Positions 26,054 to 34,478 of a DNA stretch of 52,942 bases are shown here, piece by piece. Location: positions 22,070-75,011 of the forward strand of contig DDUU01000025.1 in assembly GCA_002344965.1 (NCBI GenBank). Direction: 5' to 3'. Source of the DNA: Candidatus Tepidiaquacellales bacterium UBA2330. GTDB lineage: Bacteria > Bacteroidota > Ignavibacteria > Tepidaquicellales > Tepidaquicellaceae. Made by a program: the position numbers and the translations under genes. Below the pieces are notes generated by a model, which worked only from the letters and a program-made list of their open reading frames with translations, did no database searches and had not been told where the DNA came from. Position 1 is the first letter of the stretch. Every line of letters begins with the position of its first letter.

Positions 26054-26074
26054 AGTAAATAACCGGGTAATTTT

Positions 26075-27616
26075 ATGAACAGTACTTCACGCATTTTTTC
26101 CAGACTGTTCATAATTGTTATTTTCATAAAGATATTCGATGTTTTCAAAAATCTTGTGATAGCAGCCGTACTCGGCGTTTCATCTTCGGCAGACATATAT
26201 ACCGCGCTTATATCCATTCCCGACAGTTTAATAGTACTTATTGGACTTGATACTATTAAAGGAGTAGTCAACAGCGAATACGCGTCACTTCAGAAAGAAG
26301 ACGAAAAAAATCTTATCTGGAATTCATTCAATAATCTTTTCAATCTATTATTTTATGCAGGCATAATTATTGTTTCAGTGATAATAATTTTTAACAGTGC
26401 AGTAATTAAAATTTTACTTCCCGGATTTGAAGGGGATAAATTTATCAGAGCGGAAGAGATCTCATATATAATATTTCCGATACTTTTTTTTAAGATATTC
26501 ACCGGTTACTTTCATTCTGTATATAATGCATTAAAGAAATTTTACCTTCCGGTGATCGCTCCGGTAATTACGGGAATTGCTTTATTGATTTCCGTAATGA
26601 TTCCTTTCTATAAGGATGAGGCGGTTTACAATCTGTCATATGCAAATCTCGCCGGAAATTTTTTACTTGCCGGTATTATGACCTACGGACTTATGAAGCT
26701 CGGAGCGGAATTCAGACTTCAGAGTGTTTTCAGTATCAAATTAGATGAAGTTACAAAAAAAGTTCTCCGAGGATCGTTATCGATCTTGTTTCTTGTAGTC
26801 TGTAATCAGATATACATACTTTCAAGAAATTACTTTGCTTCGTATTTCGGAGAAGGCGCTGTTTCATCCCTGCACTATTCAGGAACGCTGACAAGCGTAA
26901 TCTTCTCTCTGATTTTTGCGGTATTCTTTACAGTGCTGATCTCTGAACTTTCCACCTTGTTTTCAGCCGGTGAAAAAGAAAAGGCAAGAGATCTTTTTCT
27001 GAATACTTTATCAGCGCTTCTTTTTCTTTTAATACCGGTTACTGTAGTGTTTCTGACATTCGGCAGGGAAGTGCTTTCACTTGTTTATCTGCGCGGTAAT
27101 TTCGATCAGAGCGGTATTGAGATGACGTTGAAACCGTTTTTCTGGGATGCCCTGTCACTTCTGACTTTTGTCCTTTACATTATTCCTACAGCCCTCTTCC
27201 TTGCAAAGAAAGAATACGGACTGATGACAAAGATAGGCAGCATAACTTATCTTACCGGAATACTTTTAAATTATTTTCTCAGCAGCTGGTTCGGATTTTA
27301 TGCAGTATCAATGGCGACATTTATTACTACTGGAGTCTATGGAGTTTTACTTCTTTTATATTCCGTAAAAATTATCGGAAGATACAATGAGCATATTAAA
27401 AAAATTATAATGATGTTTGTGTGCGGGGCAGGTGCATATTTTATTATCAGTTATATAAAGGATATGTTTATTCTGACAACAACATACGGATTATCAGAAC
27501 TGTTAATTACAGTATTACTAAGCTCAATTATCACTCTGTTAATTTACATAACTCTCGCTTCACTGCTTAAAGTAAATTACACAAATCAGATAGTCAGATC
27601 TTTCTTAAGAAGATAA
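26075..27616 (+). CDS. MurJ/MviN-like lipid-linked glycan flippase
   Basis: The 513-residue protein has about 13-14 hydrophobic helices. It fits the MurJ/MviN group of the MOP superfamily: an N-terminal IKIFDVFKNLVIAAVLGVSSSADIYTAL, a GFxG-like segment (LLPGFEGDKF), and FLRRGNFD-like sequence in the form VYLRGNFDQSGIEMT, characteristic of the MurJ family. In this position, downstream of Wzz-like and Wzy-like genes, it most likely flips undecaprenyl-linked polysaccharide units rather than lipid II, but a role in peptidoglycan synthesis cannot be excluded. It starts 21 bp after the preceding gene. Confidence 0.83.
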   Translation: MNSTSRIFSRLFIIVIFIKIFDVFKNLVIAAVLGVSSSADIYTALISIPDSLIVLIGLDTIKGVVNSEYASLQKEDEKNLIWNSFNNLFNLLFYAGIIIVSVIIIFNSAVIKILLPGFEGDKFIRAEEISYIIFPILFFKIFTGYFHSVYNALKKFYLPVIAPVITGIALLISVMIPFYKDEAVYNLSYANLAGNFLLAGIMTYGLMKLGAEFRLQSVFSIKLDEVTKKVLRGSLSILFLVVCNQIYILSRNYFASYFGEGAVSSLHYSGTLTSVIFSLIFAVFFTVLISELSTLFSAGEKEKARDLFLNTLSALLFLLIPVTVVFLTFGREVLSLVYLRGNFDQSGIEMTLKPFFWDALSLLTFVLYIIPTALFLAKKEYGLMTKIGSITYLTGILLNYFLSSWFGFYAVSMATFITTGVYGVLLLLYSVKIIGRYNEHIKKIIMMFVCGAGAYFIISYIKDMFILTTTYGLSELLITVLLSSIITLLIYITLASLLKVNYTNQIVRSFLRR

Positions 27617-27694
27617 AGTATTATTTCTTCTTCATTTATGATGTATTTTTTTAAAAAAAGAAATCTTGAAACCTAATAATTGTCATATTTTGAT

Positions 27695-27726
27695 TTTGGG
27701 ATAAAATATATTTTTATATAACTTTG
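27695..27726 (+). promoter_or_regulatory. Bacteroidota-type promoter inside the polysaccharide cluster
   Basis: TTTG at 27695-27698, a 20-nt spacer, then TAACTTTG at 27719-27726: an exact match to TTTG-N19-21-TAnnTTTG. Predicted transcription starts at about 27732, leaving a leader of about 13 nt before ATG 27745. Because the -7 box covers the in-frame TTG at 27724, that TTG cannot be the start on this transcript. Confidence 0.7.
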
Positions 27727-27744
27727 TTTAGATTTAAATTAGAA

Positions 27745-28806
27745 ATGACAATTAATTTTATATTACCATTTGCCGGGAACAAGCCGATAGGCGGGTTTAA
27801 GATAGTTTATGAATACGCAAACCGTCTGACTGAAAAAGGGCATAAAGTGAATGTCATACATCCTTCATATACTTTTAAAGAATCTTCCTTCAATAATTTA
27901 AAATATCTCCTGAGATATCATCAAAGAAGTCTGAATAAAAGTTATCTGCCTCAGAAATGGTTTTCTCTGAATGAAAATGTAAACGCGATGTGGGTGAGAA
28001 ATATCAGCAATGAAAATATTCCGGATGCTGACGTTTTAATTACTACCGCATGGAGAACAGCCGTATGTGCGAGAGAGCTGAGTGAAAGCAAAGGTGAAAA
28101 ATTTTATTTTATACAGCATTATGAAACCTGGAACGGACCGGAAGATGAAGTAAAAGCAACATGGAAAATGCCTTATAAAAAGATTGTGATCGCAAAATGG
28201 CTGAATGATATTGCATCAGAAATGGGAGAGAATGCTGAATATGTTCCAAATGCATTTGACTTCTCGGAATTCGGAATGGACATACTTCCTGAAAACAGAT
28301 CTTCTTTGAAGATAATGATGCTTTATAATGATCTTGAATTCAAGGGAAGTAAATACGGTATTGAAGCATTTACTATTTTAAAGAAAGAGTTTTCTGAACT
28401 TAAATTAATTTTGTTTGGTGTGCCTGACAGACCGGAGGGACTTCCGGACGGAGTACAATATTTTCAGTCGCCTGACAGAAAGACGCTAAGAAATTTATAC
28501 AATGAATCTTCAGTATTCATAAGTCCTAGTCTTGCGGAAGGATTTCCGCTGCCGCCGGCTGAAGCTATGATATGCGGTGCCGCTCTGACATGCACGGATA
28601 TCGGCGGTCACAGGGAATATGCGGAAGATAATAAAACTGCGGTTCTCTTCGTGCCTGAAAGCGGAACTGCTGCTGCGGATGCAGTTAGGAAATTAATTAC
28701 TGATGATAAATTCAGAATCCGAATCGCTTACAACGGAAATGAACATATCAAAAAGTTCACATGGGAAAATTCAGTAAATAAATTTGAACGAGTATTAACA
28801 TCTTAG
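27745..28806 (+). CDS. family 4 glycosyltransferase
   Basis: This GT-B fold glycosyltransferase is 353 residues from the chosen ATG. The N-terminal acceptor domain begins TINFILPFAGNKPIGGFKIVYEYANRL with the Gly-rich loop; the C-terminal donor domain has LKIMMLYNDLEFKGSKYGIEAF and the E-x7-E-type motif SPSLAEGFPLPPAEAMICGAALTCTD (GT4, Glycos_transf_1). ATG 27745 is preferred over TTG 27724, which lies within the promoter's -7 box. It is the first gene of the downstream glycosyltransferase run, and the next gene starts 2 bp after its stop. Sugar and linkage cannot be inferred. Confidence 0.86.
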   Translation: MTINFILPFAGNKPIGGFKIVYEYANRLTEKGHKVNVIHPSYTFKESSFNNLKYLLRYHQRSLNKSYLPQKWFSLNENVNAMWVRNISNENIPDADVLITTAWRTAVCARELSESKGEKFYFIQHYETWNGPEDEVKATWKMPYKKIVIAKWLNDIASEMGENAEYVPNAFDFSEFGMDILPENRSSLKIMMLYNDLEFKGSKYGIEAFTILKKEFSELKLILFGVPDRPEGLPDGVQYFQSPDRKTLRNLYNESSVFISPSLAEGFPLPPAEAMICGAALTCTDIGGHREYAEDNKTAVLFVPESGTAAADAVRKLITDDKFRIRIAYNGNEHIKKFTWENSVNKFERVLTS

Positions 28807-28808
28807 AA

Positions 28809-30008
28809 ATGAAAAGCTTTATAAAGAAAATTTTTTCAAAAACAGGAAACGCATTATTCTTTTTCAGAAAGAAGAATATAGTCAGATCAGAAGTAAAGAA
28901 AATACTTGTAATCTCGCTTTACTTCAGAGGCGATGTGATGATGAATACTCCTGCTTTAAGAATGTTAAGTAAAATATTTCCTGATGCTCAGACAGATATA
29001 TGGATCAAATCACGCTCCAAAGGAATTCTCGATAACAATCCTCACATAAACAGAACGATAGTCTTCGATCATTTCAAAACCGCTGATTACAATGACAGTC
29101 AAAAGCCATATCTGAAAGAAAAAATAAATTTTATAAAGTCAGTCAGAAAGGAAAATTATGATCTGTGTATTGACCTGACAGGAAAATATTCTACAGCATT
29201 GTTTACGCTGTTCGGAGGATTTAAATATACCGCCGGACTGAATTACAACGGATTCGGTTTTTGCTATAATAAATTTATAAATATTGATACTCAGCATTCT
29301 GCAGGACATTTAGCCGGAAAGTATGCGGAAGTGATAAGGGAATGTGCAGACTTAAGTACTGAAGAGTTTGAATCAGCGTCAGATAGAGGAAATTTAAGGA
29401 ATGAAATTTATATCGGTAAAAGTTCTCTGAATGAAATACAAAAAATTCTGTCTGAAAATGGAATAACGTTTGATGATAATATAATAACAATTCAGCCGTC
29501 AGCGGGATGGAAAGCAAAGGAATGGAGCGGTGAAAAATATTCGCAGCTGATAGATGAATTACCTTCCGGTTTTAAAATTGTATTGATAGGATCGGAGCAG
29601 GATATTGAAACAAATAAATCAATTATTGAAAATACTAATACTTCTGAAAAGTGCGCAGCTCTGCAGCTTCCGATGAATTTAAGTGCAGCGCTTATTTCCG
29701 TTTCAGATCTTTTTATAGGAAGCGATTCCGCAGGACTGCAGATAGCTGGAGCTGCCGGAGTACCTTCGGTTGCACTGTTCGGTCCGACCAATCCCGGCTT
29801 TTCAAATCCGCCGGGAGAAATTCATAAAATAATTTATACTAAACTGATTTGCTCATCACCTGATAATGAACAATACTGCACGAGAGATGCCGGAAAGACA
29901 TGCCCGGATTTTCTATGCATGAAAAATATCAGTGTAAATGATGCAGTCCGGCAAGTCAGCAATTTAACAAAAAATTATTCAAAGAATAAATATCAGATTG
30001 CCGAATAA
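28809..30008 (+). CDS. family 9 glycosyltransferase (ADP-heptosyltransferase-like)
   Basis: The 399-residue protein has the heptosyltransferase (GT9) pattern: KILVISLYFRGDVMMNTPALRML at the N-terminus, NYDLCIDLTGKYSTALFT, then ITIQPSAGWKAKEWSGEKY and SDLFIGSDSAGLQIAGAAGVPSVALFGPTNP, the nucleotide-sugar binding segment. A Cys-rich stretch near the C-terminus (ICSSPDNEQYCTRDAGKTCPDFLCM) is typical of many GT9 proteins and may bind a metal. Family members add heptose or related sugars to LPS or glycan cores. It overlaps the following gene by 11 bp. Confidence 0.87.
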   Translation: MKSFIKKIFSKTGNALFFFRKKNIVRSEVKKILVISLYFRGDVMMNTPALRMLSKIFPDAQTDIWIKSRSKGILDNNPHINRTIVFDHFKTADYNDSQKPYLKEKINFIKSVRKENYDLCIDLTGKYSTALFTLFGGFKYTAGLNYNGFGFCYNKFINIDTQHSAGHLAGKYAEVIRECADLSTEEFESASDRGNLRNEIYIGKSSLNEIQKILSENGITFDDNIITIQPSAGWKAKEWSGEKYSQLIDELPSGFKIVLIGSEQDIETNKSIIENTNTSEKCAALQLPMNLSAALISVSDLFIGSDSAGLQIAGAAGVPSVALFGPTNPGFSNPPGEIHKIIYTKLICSSPDNEQYCTRDAGKTCPDFLCMKNISVNDAVRQVSNLTKNYSKNKYQIAE

Positions 30009-31164
30009 AAAAATTAAAATACTGCACATTGCTCCTGACGGTAAACTATACGGAACCGAAAGGCACATACTTGCTTTAGTCAGACATTCTGACCCGGATA
30101 AGTTTGATCATTACGTAGCAACGCCCGAAAAGGGAAATTTTAATGATGAACTTGAAAAGATCGGCATAAAATATTTTATCGCGGGAAGAAAACACGGATA
30201 TAAAAATAAATTTGACGGAATAACGGAAGACGGTTCTCTTGAACTGTTTAAAATATTACGAAAAGAAAAATTTGATATTGTGCATTCGCATCTGAATTCT
30301 TTCGGAGGAATCGTCGGTAAATTAGCCGGCGCGGGAGCAGTTGTTCATACAAGACACGGAGTATTCTGGAGCGAGGATGAGCTTGAGAATATTTCATTAA
30401 AGGATAAATATTTTCAGAAATTTAAGTCCGGTATCTTTGACGCTACTGTCGCAATAGGAGAGTATGAAAAAAATACAATGGTAAGCAGACTTAACTATAA
30501 TCCTGAAAAGATAACAGTTACAGTCAACGGAGTTGATATTGACAAACTTCATTCTAAACTGAATAAAAGTCTTACAAAGACAGATCTCTTCGGAACAGAT
30601 GACTTTATTATCGGATCTGCCGGAAGACTGGAGAGACAGAAAGGTTTCAGCTATTTCATCGAAGCCGCATCAATGCTTAATGATCTTCCGGAAAAAATTA
30701 AGTTTGTTATTATCGGTCAAGGCACCTGCAGAGAAGAGCTTTTAAAAATGAGAGATGATTACGGATTAAATGACAGGATAATTTTTCTTGATTATAAGGA
30801 AAATATTCAGGATTACATTAATAATTTTGACATATATGTTTCGACTTCATTGTGGGAAGGAATGTCGTATTCTGTTCAGGAAGCGATGGCATTGGGAAAA
30901 CCTGTTATCGCAATGACTTCGGGAAATGTATCCGGACTGAAAGAATTAATAATCAGCGGTATATCGGGAATTCTAATCGAAGAAAATTACAGCTCATCGG
31001 TTGCTGAAAATTTAAAAAGTCTAATCAGCGATGAAGCATATAGAAAAAAGTTAGGAGCTAATGCAATGGAAAGAGAAAGAAATCATTTTCAGGAATGGAG
31101 AACAGCTGAAGATATGGATAAAATGTATTTGAAATTATATGAATCTAAAAACAGGATGAATTAA
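29998..31164 (+). CDS. family 4 glycosyltransferase
   Basis: The 388-residue GT-B protein opens with KIKILHIAPDGKLYGTERHIL and has DIVHSHLNSFGGIVGKLAGA and HTRHGVF in the acceptor domain. The donor domain carries IIGSAGRLERQKGFSYFIEA and the motif STSLWEGMSYSVQEAMALGKPVIA, characteristic of GT4 enzymes. The start is TTG 29998, overlapping the preceding gene by 11 bp; there is no ATG before the conserved KIKILHI. It is followed after 2 bp by the next glycosyltransferase gene. Confidence 0.86.
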   Translation: MPNKKIKILHIAPDGKLYGTERHILALVRHSDPDKFDHYVATPEKGNFNDELEKIGIKYFIAGRKHGYKNKFDGITEDGSLELFKILRKEKFDIVHSHLNSFGGIVGKLAGAGAVVHTRHGVFWSEDELENISLKDKYFQKFKSGIFDATVAIGEYEKNTMVSRLNYNPEKITVTVNGVDIDKLHSKLNKSLTKTDLFGTDDFIIGSAGRLERQKGFSYFIEAASMLNDLPEKIKFVIIGQGTCREELLKMRDDYGLNDRIIFLDYKENIQDYINNFDIYVSTSLWEGMSYSVQEAMALGKPVIAMTSGNVSGLKELIISGISGILIEENYSSSVAENLKSLISDEAYRKKLGANAMERERNHFQEWRTAEDMDKMYLKLYESKNRMN

Positions 31165-31166
31165 TT

Positions 31167-32423
31167 ATGAAGATACTATATATATCTTATGACTTTCCGT
31201 TTCCCCCGACCGGCGGTTCGATAAGCAGGGATTTTAATCTGATAAAACAGATGGCAAGGGAAAATGAACTTCACTGGATTAACAGAACAGTAAGAGGAAA
31301 AATCAGTCAGGACCGCATTGACGAAATGGGAAAATATTTCACTGAGATGGAAATCGCAGAATGGGATTACAATCACAGCATTACGGGTCTGATTAAAAGT
31401 CTGTTTACGGATATTCCTTACATAATAAGAAGGTTTGCTTCTGACAGAATGAAAGAAACAGTCAGTAAATATATAAGAGAAAATAATTATGACCTTATAC
31501 TCTGCGATCATATTTATCTTGCTCAATATCTGCCGGATGACATAGCCGGAAAGATTCCGGTAATTCCCAATAACGAAGACTGCGGATATACATTTTACAA
31601 AAGAATGTCCGAGCAGTCCGGTTTTATTAGGAAAATGTATGCAAAGTCACAATGGAAGAAGCTGCTTAAATACGAAATAGAAATTTTAAAAAAATATAAA
31701 GTCTATATCACGACTTCGGAAAAAGAAAAAGAACTTCTCTCTTCTTATTATAACGGAGCTGAGATTAAAGTTATAGAGAACGGAGTGGATACGGATTATT
31801 TTTATAAAAGAGAAAATGCAGCGGATGAGCCGGCGCTTATATTTACGGCATGGTTCGGATATTATCCTAATGAAGAAGCTGCTGTTTATTTTACAAAAAA
31901 AATACTGCCGTTAGTCAGAAAGGAAATTAAGGATGTTAAATTTATAATTGCCGGAAAAGAACCTTCCCGGAAAATTCTTGAGCTTGCATCAGATGAAGGA
32001 GTGATTGTAACCGGTTATGTGGATGATATAAGAGATTATTTAAAAAATGCAGCAGCAGCGGTGATCCCTCTTAAAGTCGGCGGCGGGACGAGATTGAAGA
32101 TCCTTGAAGCTTTTTCAATGGGAGTGCCTGTAATTTCAACTGAGATCGGTGCAGAAGGAATAAATGCTGAAATCAACAAAGATATTCTGATTGGTAAGGA
32201 CGATACGGATTTCGCGGAAAAAATTATTAAGGTTTTAAAAAATAAAAAACTTGCCGGTATGCTTTCGGAAAACGGAAGAGCATTAGCCGAAAGTGAATAC
32301 GACTGGAACATTATCGGCAGAGAACTTAATCGGTACTTAAATGAATTTGTAAATAATTTCAACAAAGAAAATGTACGATCTGCAGATACAAATAATAAAT
32401 TACAATACGAAGAAATATCTTGA
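31167..32423 (+). CDS. family 4 glycosyltransferase (EpsH1/PEP-CTERM-associated type), copy A
   Basis: The 418-residue protein starts KILYISYDFPFPPTGGSISRDFNLIKQMA and has NYDLILCDHIYLAQYLP, NNEDCGYTFYKRM, and VYITTSEKEKELLS with KVIENGVDTDYF. The donor domain shows YYPNEEAAVYFTKKILP and the stretch VIPLKVGGGTRLKILEAFSMGVPVIST. This is the pattern of the sugar transferase group found with EpsH1/PEP-CTERM exopolysaccharide loci. It resembles the product of 33217-34440 throughout, so the two look like paralogues. Its last 53 bp overlap the start of the next gene in a different frame, an unusually long overlap. Confidence 0.84.
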   Translation: MKILYISYDFPFPPTGGSISRDFNLIKQMARENELHWINRTVRGKISQDRIDEMGKYFTEMEIAEWDYNHSITGLIKSLFTDIPYIIRRFASDRMKETVSKYIRENNYDLILCDHIYLAQYLPDDIAGKIPVIPNNEDCGYTFYKRMSEQSGFIRKMYAKSQWKKLLKYEIEILKKYKVYITTSEKEKELLSSYYNGAEIKVIENGVDTDYFYKRENAADEPALIFTAWFGYYPNEEAAVYFTKKILPLVRKEIKDVKFIIAGKEPSRKILELASDEGVIVTGYVDDIRDYLKNAAAAVIPLKVGGGTRLKILEAFSMGVPVISTEIGAEGINAEINKDILIGKDDTDFAEKIIKVLKNKKLAGMLSENGRALAESEYDWNIIGRELNRYLNEFVNNFNKENVRSADTNNKLQYEEIS

Positions 32424-33180
32424 GGAATGTCTTTCAGGTCTTTTTAATGATCTGAAAAGTTCAGGACTGAAATATAAAGTGCTTGTGCTTGACAATAATT
32501 CCGAAGATGATCTGAGTGATTCTGAAAAAAGATTTTCAGGCGAAGACGTTTCTTTTTATTATTCAAAAAAAAATCTCGGCTTTGGCGGCGGACATAATTT
32601 TCTTTCAGAAAAAGCGGATAGCAGATATATACTGATATTAAATTCTGATCTTAAGTTTATTCAGCCGGATACTGTAAAGTCTATGTATGACAGACTGATT
32701 AAAAGCAGCGAATTCAGTGTGATCGGACCAATGCTTGTGGTGGAAGATCTAAGCCGACAGGAATTTGATCACGGAGAGCTTACGGGAATTTATTCATGGG
32801 TTAAGAATAATTACGGCTCTTCATACTGGAAGCCGAGAGACAGTGAAACAGAAGCGGCATGGGTTTCAGGAGCTGTGTTCATGTGTGATAAAAGCGTCTT
32901 TAAAAAAATCGGCGGATTTGATGAAAAGTTTTTCCTGTATAAGGAAGAAGAGGATCTCTGCAAAAGAATCAGAGAAGCGGGTTATAAAATTCTTTATTAT
33001 CCTGAAACGCGAATAATGCATATTGGTCATGTGGTGGCAAGAAGGAGCGCTCATTTTTCCGAATCAATGGATTATTATATCGCAAAGCATTTTGAAAAGA
33101 ACATGAGTTACAAAATTCTGAATACAATAAAAAAAATAAAGGATATCTCGCTTTACGGTAAAGTCCGGAGCAGAAGCTGA
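32371..33180 (+). CDS. family 2 glycosyltransferase, rhamnosyltransferase-like
   Basis: The 269-residue protein begins MYDLQIQIINYNTKKYLEECL, has YKVLVLDNNSEDDLSD, the segment KNLGFGGGHNFLS and YILILNSDLKFIQPD (DxD-type site as NSD), then WVSGAVFMCDKSVFKKIGGFDEKFFLYKEEEDLCKRI. This matches the GT2 group of rhamnosyl- and related transferases. The start at 32371 lies 53 bp inside the preceding gene; the conserved N-terminus begins there, so the overlap seems real. It sits between two paralogous GT4 genes. Confidence 0.87.
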   Translation: MYDLQIQIINYNTKKYLEECLSGLFNDLKSSGLKYKVLVLDNNSEDDLSDSEKRFSGEDVSFYYSKKNLGFGGGHNFLSEKADSRYILILNSDLKFIQPDTVKSMYDRLIKSSEFSVIGPMLVVEDLSRQEFDHGELTGIYSWVKNNYGSSYWKPRDSETEAAWVSGAVFMCDKSVFKKIGGFDEKFFLYKEEEDLCKRIREAGYKILYYPETRIMHIGHVVARRSAHFSESMDYYIAKHFEKNMSYKILNTIKKIKDISLYGKVRSRS

Positions 33181-33216
33181 ATATTAAAAAATAAACATTA
33201 ACAATAAAATTTAATT

Positions 33217-34440
33217 ATGAAGATTTTATTTCTTGCAAACAGGTTTCCATATCCTCCTTACAGAGGAGATAAGCTGAAGATTTTTAATCTGGCAAAACAA
33301 TTGTCAGTCAGACATGAGCTGTATCTTGTTACTTTCATAGATAACAAGTCTGATTATTCTTATGTGAGTGAACTTGAAAAATACTTTTCGAAAATTAACC
33401 TTGTGTATATGCCGCACTATATGTCGGCATTTAATTCTCTGATAAATGTATTTTCACAAACTCCGTTTCAGATTAATTATTTTAAGTCGGAAAGGTTAGC
33501 TTACACTCTTCGTGAATTTGTTTCAGAAAATGATATCGATGTGATTCATACTCAACATCTCAGAATGGCGCAGTATACAGCCGGTTTAAAAAACTGCAGC
33601 ACGGTACTTGATCTGCCTGATGCATATTCGCTTTACTGGAAAAGAAGATCAGTTCAGAAAAAAAATCCGCTGATGAATTTTATTGAAAATTCCGAGTACA
33701 AAAAAATGCTGAAATATGAAAAAATAATAGGGGAGTTTGATCTCTCGCTGGTATGCTCGGAAGAGGATAAATCTTATCTGTCTGATGAACATGATCTGAA
33801 CAATATTGAGCTTCTGCAAAACGGAGTGGATACAGATCTTTACAATAGCTCAGGACACAATTACGATCTTAATGATCAGATAATTTTCACGGGCAATATG
33901 ACATATTATCCGAATATTGATGCGGCAATTTATTTTGCTACGGAAATTTTTCCTGAAATATTAAAGAAATATCCTTATGTAAAATTTAAGATTACAGGTC
34001 AGAATCCTCCGGAGAAAATTCAAAAATTAGCTTCAGACAATATTATAGTAACAGGATTTGTGGAATCACTTGCGGATGAATACAGCAGAAGTTCGATAGC
34101 AGTATCTCCTGTCAGAGTGGGAGCGGGATCAATGAATAAAGTTCTTGAGCCGATGTCAATGGGAGTGCCGGTTGTATCTTCCGGCATTGGATTTGCCGGA
34201 CTGGGAGCTGTAGCTGGAAGGGATTTAATTCTCGCTGATGATAAAGCTGATTTTATTAATTCAGTCTGCAATCTTCTCTCAGACGTAAATTACAGAAAGT
34301 ATATAGGTGAATCAGGAAAGGAAATTATTCATAATAACCTGAGCTGGGAAAAAATTGCGGTCAAACTTGAAAATTATTTTTATTCAGTAGCGGACAATAA
34401 AAAAGCGGAATTCAAAATTCCGCTTGGAAGTGTAGTGTAA
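33217..34440 (+). CDS. family 4 glycosyltransferase (EpsH1/PEP-CTERM-associated type), copy B
   Basis: The 407-residue protein starts KILFLANRFPYPPYRGDKLKIFNLAKQL, with DVIHTQHLRMAQYTAGL, VLDLPDAYSLYWKRR and LVCSEEDKSYL, then QNGVDTDLY, TYYPNIDAAIYFATEIFP and SPVRVGAGSMNKVLEPMSMGVPVVSS. It parallels copy A at 31167-32423. The last 15 or so residues (after about residue 390) are coded by sequence that forms the terminator of the convergent gene on the minus strand, so they are probably not part of the conserved fold. It is the last gene of the polysaccharide cluster. Confidence 0.85.
   Translation: MKILFLANRFPYPPYRGDKLKIFNLAKQLSVRHELYLVTFIDNKSDYSYVSELEKYFSKINLVYMPHYMSAFNSLINVFSQTPFQINYFKSERLAYTLREFVSENDIDVIHTQHLRMAQYTAGLKNCSTVLDLPDAYSLYWKRRSVQKKNPLMNFIENSEYKKMLKYEKIIGEFDLSLVCSEEDKSYLSDEHDLNNIELLQNGVDTDLYNSSGHNYDLNDQIIFTGNMTYYPNIDAAIYFATEIFPEILKKYPYVKFKITGQNPPEKIQKLASDNIIVTGFVESLADEYSRSSIAVSPVRVGAGSMNKVLEPMSMGVPVVSSGIGFAGLGAVAGRDLILADDKADFINSVCNLLSDVNYRKYIGESGKEIIHNNLSWEKIAVKLENYFYSVADNKKAEFKIPLGSVV
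34397..34425 (-). terminator. rho-independent terminator for the convergent peptidase gene, inside a coding region
   Basis: On the minus strand a perfect 10-bp stem (AAGCGGAATT / AATTCCGCTT; forward arms 34403-34412 and 34416-34425) with a 3-nt loop is followed by a T6 run. It lies about 55 bp downstream of the stop of the 34479-37601 gene and within the last codons of 33217-34440. In the + direction there is no T-run, so it should act on the minus strand only. Confidence 0.75.
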
Positions 34441-34478
34441 GTATTAAAATTATTTAACAAAGATCTTATAAGATAATA

